60,379 nucleotides of DNA, taken from positions 1 through 60,379 of the forward strand of contig VMRY01000043.1 of the NCBI GenBank assembly GCA_007713595.1, read 5' to 3'. The notes under the pieces were generated by a model. It saw only the letters and a program-made list of their open reading frames with translations, did no database searches and had not been told where the DNA came from. Shown here one piece after another: positions 56,011 through 60,379 of this stretch (the stretch's first letter is position 1; each line of letters opens with the position of its first letter). The position numbers and the translations under genes are program-made. The stretch is from Sedimenticola thiotaurini. GTDB taxonomy: Bacteria; Pseudomonadota; Gammaproteobacteria; Chromatiales; Chromatiaceae.

Positions 56011-57015
56011 ATGTTTGGATTTGGAAAAAAGAAACCCGCTGATTCAGCACCGGAAGAAGTGGTCACTGAAGTAAAAAAGGCAGAACCGGAGACCAAGGCC
56101 GGGCTATTCTCACGACTGAAAAGCCGACTGGTCAAGACCCGTAGCAACCTGACTGATGGTCTTGCCAATCTGATGCTCGGTCGCAAGAGCATTGATGACG
56201 ACTTACTGGAAGAGCTGGAAACACTGCTACTGATGGCCGACGTAGGAGTGGATGCCACAAGCCGGATAATCAAGGATCTGACTGATCGGGTTAAGCGCAA
56301 GGAACTTTCCGATCCTGAGCGCCTGACAGCAATCCTCAAGGAACAGCTGCAGCAGATCCTCGGCAAAAGCGCTAAACCGGTGCAACAGGCCGCCCCCGGC
56401 AAACCCCAGGTGATCCTGATGGTCGGTATCAATGGTGCCGGCAAGACCACTACCATCGGCAAACTGGCCAAGCGCCTGCAGGAAGAGGGGCAGAGCGTCA
56501 TGCTGGCCGCCGGCGATACCTTTCGTGCAGCGGCAGTGGAGCAGCTGCAGACCTGGGGTGAGCGCAATAATATCCCTGTAGTCGCGCAACACACCGGTGC
56601 CGATTCCGCTTCAGTTATCTTTGACGCTTTGCAATCGGCTACCTCCCGCGGCATTGATGTGCTGATTGCCGATACCGCTGGACGCCTGCATACCAAAAGC
56701 AACCTGATGGAAGAGCTGGCAAAGATCGCCCGGGTAATGAAAAAGATAGACCCTGACGCACCGCATGAGGTGATGCTGGTTCTGGATGCGACCACGGGCC
56801 AGAACGCCCTCAATCAGGCCGTGCAGTTTCATCAGACGGTCGGTGTAACAGGTATCACCCTGACCAAGCTGGACGGCACAGCCAAGGGGGGTATCGTGTT
56901 TGCCATCGCTGAGAAGATTGGTCTGCCAATCCGTTTTATCGGGGTAGGTGAAGCGATAGAAGATCTTCGCCACTTTGATGGGGCCGAGTTTGTTAACGCC
57001 CTGTTTGCGGAATAA
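56011..57015 (+). CDS. ftsY: Signal recognition particle receptor FtsY
   Basis: A 334-residue SRP receptor that delivers ribosomes to the Sec translocon at the inner membrane. A short acidic/basic A-domain (residues 1-45) is followed by the N-domain and the GTPase G-domain: GINGAGKTTTIGKLA (G1), DTFRAAAVEQL, DTAGRLHTKSNLM (G3), TKLDGTAKGGIV (G4 region) and FIGVGEAIEDLRHF. ATG start; it diverges from the M16 pair and leads ftsE-ftsX-rpoH, the same order as in E. coli. Confidence 0.97.
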   Translation: MFGFGKKKPADSAPEEVVTEVKKAEPETKAGLFSRLKSRLVKTRSNLTDGLANLMLGRKSIDDDLLEELETLLLMADVGVDATSRIIKDLTDRVKRKELSDPERLTAILKEQLQQILGKSAKPVQQAAPGKPQVILMVGINGAGKTTTIGKLAKRLQEEGQSVMLAAGDTFRAAAVEQLQTWGERNNIPVVAQHTGADSASVIFDALQSATSRGIDVLIADTAGRLHTKSNLMEELAKIARVMKKIDPDAPHEVMLVLDATTGQNALNQAVQFHQTVGVTGITLTKLDGTAKGGIVFAIAEKIGLPIRFIGVGEAIEDLRHFDGAEFVNALFAE

Positions 57016-57036
57016 CCCGGATAAACAGCAACGCCA

Positions 57037-57714
57037 ATGATCCATTTTGACAATGTCACCAAACGTTATCCGGGCGGACACGAGGGCCTGAGTAACGTCA
57101 GCTTCCATATCGAGCCGGGGGAGATGGTATTTCTCACGGGTCACTCGGGTGCGGGTAAAAGTACATTGCTGAAATTGATCGGGCTGCTGGAGCGCAGCAC
57201 ACGCGGGCAGGTTCGCGTGGCCGGACGCAACCTGACACGCCTAAGCCGTGGCCAGATCCCCTATCATCGACGCGAAGTCGGCATGATCTTTCAAGATCAC
57301 CGGCTACTCTATGATCGTACTGTATTTGACAACGTGGCCATGCCGCTTGTCGTCGCCGGACTGGGGCATCTGGAGATAGGCCGTCGAGTACGCGCTGCCC
57401 TGGACAAGGTGGGACTGCTAACCAAAGAGAAAGATCTGCCGATTACCCTCTCTGGCGGCGAACAGCAGCGCGTTGGTATTGCCCGCGCGGTTGTCAGCAA
57501 ACCCCCTGTGGTACTCGCTGACGAACCGACGGGCAATCTCGATCCCGCACTCTCACGGGAGATCATGTCTCTGTTTGAACAATTCAATGATGTGGGCGTC
57601 ACGCTCCTGATTGCCACCCACGATCTGGATCTGATATCCCGCATGAATCGCAGAATTCTGGTTCTGGACAAGAGCCGACTGGCAAAAGATAGCGCAGCCG
57701 AGGTGACCTGTTGA
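57037..57714 (+). CDS. ftsE: Cell division ATP-binding protein FtsE
   Basis: A 225-residue ABC ATPase of the FtsEX complex, which controls peptidoglycan hydrolases at the septum. Walker A GHSGAGKSTL, Q-loop FQDHRLLYDRTVFDNVAMPL, signature LSGGEQQRVGIARAV, Walker B VVLADEPTGNLD and switch His IATHDLDLI are all in place. ATG 21 bases after ftsY; its stop overlaps the ftsX start. Confidence 0.97.
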   Translation: MIHFDNVTKRYPGGHEGLSNVSFHIEPGEMVFLTGHSGAGKSTLLKLIGLLERSTRGQVRVAGRNLTRLSRGQIPYHRREVGMIFQDHRLLYDRTVFDNVAMPLVVAGLGHLEIGRRVRAALDKVGLLTKEKDLPITLSGGEQQRVGIARAVVSKPPVVLADEPTGNLDPALSREIMSLFEQFNDVGVTLLIATHDLDLISRMNRRILVLDKSRLAKDSAAEVTC

Positions 57715-58685
57715 TCCGCAAACAACGCAAAAAGCGGTCTGCCAAAATATCAGCACGCAGCACCCTTCGGGTTGATGTCTGGCTCATGCGACATCTGCAG
57801 GTCGCCCTGGCCAGTCTCGGTCGCCTGGTAAGAACTCCCTTATCAACCCTGATGACAACGCTGGTTATCGGCATCGCACTGGCGCTACCCTCCGGTCTTT
57901 ATCTCCTGCTCAATAACGCTGAAACCTTGAGTGGTAATTGGGATGGTGCCGCCAGCATCTCACTGTTCCTGACCCAGCAGACCAGTGACACAGAGGCTCA
58001 ACAGCTGGCCACAAAACTCCGTCAGGATTCGGCCGTATTGCACGTCCAGGTCATCGGCCGTTCAGAGGCACTGGAAGAGTTTCGCCAACTCAGCGGATTT
58101 GCCGATGTCCTGGAATCACTCAAAGACAATCCGCTTCCTGCGCTACTCATTATCGAGCCAAAGCCAGCGCATGCGGAGCCGGTAGCGGCTGAGGCACTAT
58201 TAACCAGACTGAAAGAAATCAAACAAGTGGAGTTTGCACAATTGGACTTGGAGTGGGTCCGTCGTTTTCATGCAATCACAGAGATCGCGCAGCGGGGTGT
58301 GGTGATCCTGGCATCCCTGCTCGGACTCTCCGTCCTACTGATCGTAGGCAACACTATTCGCCTGGAGATTCAGAATCGCCACGCCGAAATTGAGATCACC
58401 AAGCTCATTGGTGGTACTAATGCCTTCATTCGACGCCCTTTTCTCTATAACGGCGCCTGGTATGGTCTTTTCGGCGGCATCTCTGCCTGGCTGATGGTAA
58501 CAATATCCCTCTTGCTACTGGACAATCCTGTGGCCCATCTTGCAGGCCTCTATCAAAGCGGGTTTGAACTCAAAGGCGCTGACATCAGTACGCTCATCTC
58601 CCTACTCGGCGGCAGTACCCTGCTCGGACTAATCGGCTCCTGGATAGCTGTTGGCCGACACCTCAACGATATTGAACCGACCTGA
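57711..58685 (+). CDS. ftsX: Cell division protein FtsX
   Basis: A 324-residue FtsX with four membrane helices: one near residue 50 (LMTTLVIGIALALPSGLYLL) and three after about residue 195 (VVILASLLGLSVLLIVGNTI, GLFGGISAWLMVTISLLLL, LISLLGGSTLLGLIGSWIAV). The large periplasmic loop between helix one and two contacts the hydrolase activator. The start is TTG overlapping the ftsE stop (TTGA); an internal ATG at 57787 would remove the basic N terminus. Confidence 0.93.
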   Translation: MIRKQRKKRSAKISARSTLRVDVWLMRHLQVALASLGRLVRTPLSTLMTTLVIGIALALPSGLYLLLNNAETLSGNWDGAASISLFLTQQTSDTEAQQLATKLRQDSAVLHVQVIGRSEALEEFRQLSGFADVLESLKDNPLPALLIIEPKPAHAEPVAAEALLTRLKEIKQVEFAQLDLEWVRRFHAITEIAQRGVVILASLLGLSVLLIVGNTIRLEIQNRHAEIEITKLIGGTNAFIRRPFLYNGAWYGLFGGISAWLMVTISLLLLDNPVAHLAGLYQSGFELKGADISTLISLLGGSTLLGLIGSWIAVGRHLNDIEPT

Positions 58686-58722
58686 AGTAATTTCCTTCAA
58701 ATCACTGGAACTATTTTCAGAA

Positions 58723-58749
58723 TTAGCACTCCTATTACGCGAGTGCTAA
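58723..58749. promoter_or_regulatory. CIRCE element upstream of rpoH
   Basis: TTAGCACTC, nine bases, GAGTGCTAA: the exact consensus of the CIRCE operator bound by the heat-shock repressor HrcA. It lies 67 bases before the rpoH ATG and 37 bases past the ftsX stop. Downstream a partial half-site GGGTGCTAA (58774-58782) abuts a TATAAT box at 58783-58788. So rpoH is probably repressed by HrcA in this organism. Confidence 0.92.
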
Positions 58750-58782
58750 AATGGGGTAGCAGCCAATATGCAAGGGTGCTAA

Positions 58783-58788
58783 TATAAT
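58783..58788 (+). promoter_or_regulatory. Likely -10 box of rpoH
   Basis: TATAAT directly after GTGCTAA and 28 bases before the rpoH ATG. No good -35 hexamer is found 16-18 bases upstream. The CIRCE element lies 33 bases upstream of this box, so HrcA bound there would hinder RNA polymerase. Confidence 0.5.
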
Positions 58789-58816
58789 ACCAGACTGAAT
58801 AACTAGGGTATTCCAA

Positions 58817-59665
58817 ATGAATAAACAACTTGCTATCGCAAACACACTGCCCACCGGCAGTATCGACGCCTATATCAGCGCTGCCTACCAGCTGCCGATG
58901 CTAAGTGCCGAAGAAGAGCATAGCTTGGCAGTAAAACTTCAAGAGAACGGTGACCTGGAGGCAGCTCGCGCCTTGGTCATGTCTCATCTGCGCTTCGTCA
59001 TCCGGATTGCCAGAGGTTATTCCGGCTACGGCTTGGCCCTGCCCGACCTGATACAGGAAGGCACTGTGGGCCTGATGAAGGCTGTGCGCCGCTTTGACCC
59101 TGAGCATGGGGTCAGACTGGTCTCATTCGCCGTCCACTGGATTAAGGCAGAGATTCACGAGTATGTTTTGCGCAACTGGCGCATTGTTAAAGTGGCCACC
59201 ACCAAGGCCCAGCGTAAGCTGTTCTTTAACCTGCGCAGTTCCAAGAAGCGTCTGGGGTGGTTTTCACAGGAAGAGGTTGAAGGTGTAGCCAAAGATCTCG
59301 GGGTCAAACCTGAAACCGTCCTGGAGATGGAAGGCCGTCTGAACAACTATGACCTGGCCTATGACGGTATTGATCAGGGCGATGACGACCCAGCCCCCGC
59401 ACCAGCCGCCTATCTGGCCGACACGCGGATGGAGCCCTCGCGCCAGCTTGAAGCTGAAGATAGTGAAGAGAGCAACAGAAACGAGCTCTATCTTGCCCTT
59501 GAAGGGTTGGACGAGCGCAGCCAGGAGATACTGCACGCACGCTGGTTATCTGAGAAAAAGATGACCTTACATGAACTGGCAGACAAGTACGGCGTATCTG
59601 CTGAGCGTATTAGACAGATCGAAAAAGCTGCCATGGGCAAGCTCAAAGTTCATCTGGCCGCATAA
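58817..59665 (+). CDS. rpoH: RNA polymerase heat-shock sigma factor RpoH
   Basis: A 282-residue sigma-32. Region 2 is seen as [37 protein letters not shown] and [18 protein letters not shown]; the RpoH box [15 protein letters not shown] follows; region 4 has [13 protein letters not shown] and [26 protein letters not shown] after a weak AGGG. Next to ftsX as in other gammaproteobacteria, but here it has its own upstream regulatory region with a CIRCE element. Confidence 0.97.
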   Translation: MNKQLAIANTLPTGSIDAYISAAYQLPMLSAEEEHSLAVKLQENGDLEAARALVMSHLRFVIRIARGYSGYGLALPDLIQEGTVGLMKAVRRFDPEHGVRLVSFAVHWIKAEIHEYVLRNWRIVKVATTKAQRKLFFNLRSSKKRLGWFSQEEVEGVAKDLGVKPETVLEMEGRLNNYDLAYDGIDQGDDDPAPAPAAYLADTRMEPSRQLEAEDSEESNRNELYLALEGLDERSQEILHARWLSEKKMTLHELADKYGVSAERIRQIEKAAMGKLKVHLAA

Positions 59666-59677
59666 CTTACCCAGCCC

Positions 59678-59713
59678 AGCCCAAAACATGAATAATATTT
59701 CATGTTTTGGGCT
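59678..59713. terminator. Hairpin terminator after rpoH
   Basis: AGCCCAAAACATGAA, six bases, TTCATGTTTTGGGCT: a perfect 15-bp stem 12 bases after the rpoH stop, followed by TTTC. The short T-run is weak, but the place and stem size favour a terminator. Confidence 0.75.
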
Positions 59714-60213
59714 TTCGCATCAACAACCGGGTAATAATATTTCATATTTCTACCTGACATTTCTCATAAAATAAATATTTACTTACATTTGTAACGGTAT
59801 TTTTTTCTGCATATACATCGAGTTAGATGTTTTTTATCTAGCCTCACGACCCCTCTTCCTTTTTCCATAACCCTGTTGACCCAAGCAGGGCGTAACCGTT
59901 ATGCTCACCACTCGAATCCTTAAACAGTGGCATTTAAAGGGTTTTTGTAACGGATAGACCTGCCGCTTAAGAACCATAATGTGCAGGAAAAGCCGTCATA
60001 CCGGCATTAATTAACATACTAATAATTGCATAATATGTATTATTGTTCATGTTAAAGAGGTATGAAAGCCCCCCTATACCTTAGGTTTCGCACGGTAATA
60101 ATTAGAATGTATAGTAGTGCTCAGCGTAGATGCAGTGAAAGTTATTAAGCACAGCAGTTAACGCAAGAAAACACAACAAATTACAGACAGAGTATTGAGG
60201 AGCGATCATAAAC
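59714..60213. other. Gene-free leader of the binding-protein gene
   Basis: About 500 AT-rich bases without a gene. The phrase AATAATATTTCAT occurs at about 59691 and again at about 59734 (once with T, once with C following). Small dyads are CCCTG..CAGGG near 59872-59890 and CCACT..AGTGG near 59910-59932. GAGGAG at 60197-60202 is the ribosome site of the next gene. No clear promoter or sigma-54 box was found. Confidence 0.45.
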
Positions 60214-60379
60214 ATGATGAATATTAAAAAAAGCATGACAGCCCTGGCGATCAGCGGCGTATTGGCGCTGGGCGCGGGACAGGCTGTTGCGGCGGATCCG
60301 ATCAAGATCGGTACGTTTCTGGCGGTGACGGGCCCGGCGTCGTTCCTGGGTGATCCGGAGCTAAAGACCCTGCAGATGT
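60214..60379 (+). CDS. Periplasmic ABC-type binding protein, N-terminal part
   Basis: Runs off the right end of the window; 55 residues are visible. It starts with a signal peptide (KKSMTALAISGVLALGAGQAVAA) followed by DPIKIGTFLAVTGPASFLGDP, the opening of LivK-like branched-chain amino acid or aromatic-acid binding proteins. GAGGAG lies 11 bases before the ATG. The codons are rich in GCG/GGC and differ from the neighbouring genes. Near an aromatic island it could carry aromatic acids, but the sequence shown cannot decide. Confidence 0.8.
   Translation, partial: MMNIKKSMTALAISGVLALGAGQAVAADPIKIGTFLAVTGPASFLGDPELKTLQM

Noticed and set aside
55986-56813. 275-codon frame antisense to ftsY
   Set aside because: Shadow of a certain gene; Ser/Arg-rich low-complexity translation, no ribosome site.
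59900-59960. Sigma-54 promoter before the binding-protein gene
   Set aside because: TGGCAT is present near 59930 but no GC-containing -12 element follows at the required distance.

Overview
The window reads as chromosomal DNA of a Gram-negative gammaproteobacterium with a facultatively anaerobic, aromatic-degrading life style. The housekeeping block at the right end (coaD, rsmD, two M16 peptidases, ftsY-ftsE-ftsX-rpoH) has the order expected of gammaproteobacteria, while the centre is a large island for anaerobic breakdown of benzoyl-CoA and phenylacetate, as known from Thauera/Azoarcus-type denitrifiers. A Sedimenticola-like (Chromatiales-related) host would fit, but that is inference; no rRNA or other taxonomic marker lies in the window.

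Layout. 1-1.1 kb: two tandem copies of a ~526-bp non-coding repeat with large internal inverted repeats. 1.2-5.4 kb: two small hypothetical genes, a gamma-glutamyltransferase, and an fdhD-like/mobA pair for molybdenum enzymes. 5.6-7.0 kb: a Cache-domain histidine-kinase-like protein that has lost its phospho-acceptor His. 7.2-18.3 kb (minus strand): had-oah-dch-bcrC-bcrB-bcrA-bcrD-fdx, then a double GNAT acetyltransferase, an SDR dehydrogenase and glutaryl-CoA dehydrogenase. 18.3-21.7 kb (plus): a divergent 2-oxoacid:ferredoxin oxidoreductase (korAB) plus a ferritin-like small protein. 21.9-32.7 kb (plus): an FlK-like thioesterase followed by padBCDEFGHIJ. 32.7-36.3 kb: a 68-aa CxxC protein, an aldehyde:ferredoxin oxidoreductase with a MoaD-like domain fused at its C terminus, and a BzdR/BoxR-type regulator (XRE helix-turn-helix plus shikimate-kinase-like domain). 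36.5-39.8 kb: thiolase and an NDP-forming acyl-CoA synthetase. 40-48.6 kb: mixed membrane, secreted and hypothetical genes, a sirtuin gene broken by one in-frame TAG, and phoH. 48.9-51.8 kb: a second korAB and a second ferredoxin. 51.8-59.7 kb: the housekeeping block, ending in rpoH preceded by a perfect CIRCE element. The window ends inside a gene for a periplasmic binding protein.

How the genes work together. Phenylacetaldehyde could be oxidised by the AOR to phenylacetate; PadJ makes phenylacetyl-CoA; PadBCD (helped by the thioesterase and, for its molybdenum cofactor, probably by FdhD/MobA) oxidises it to phenylglyoxylate; PadEFGHI converts this to benzoyl-CoA and CO2. BcrABCD reduces benzoyl-CoA with ferredoxin electrons and ATP; Dch, Had and Oah hydrate, oxidise and open the ring to 3-hydroxypimelyl-CoA; the SDR and thiolase are candidates for the following beta-oxidation, and GcdH turns glutaryl-CoA into crotonyl-CoA. 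KorAB would recharge ferredoxin from 2-oxoglutarate. No benzoate-CoA ligase is visible here.

Most notable observations: the AOR-MoaD fusion, the thioesterase heading the pad operon with the FlK triad at the right spacing, the CIRCE element in front of rpoH, the divergent FdhD lacking one Cys of its CxxC, the kinase-dead sensor, the ferritin-like protein tied to korB, and the interrupted sirtuin.
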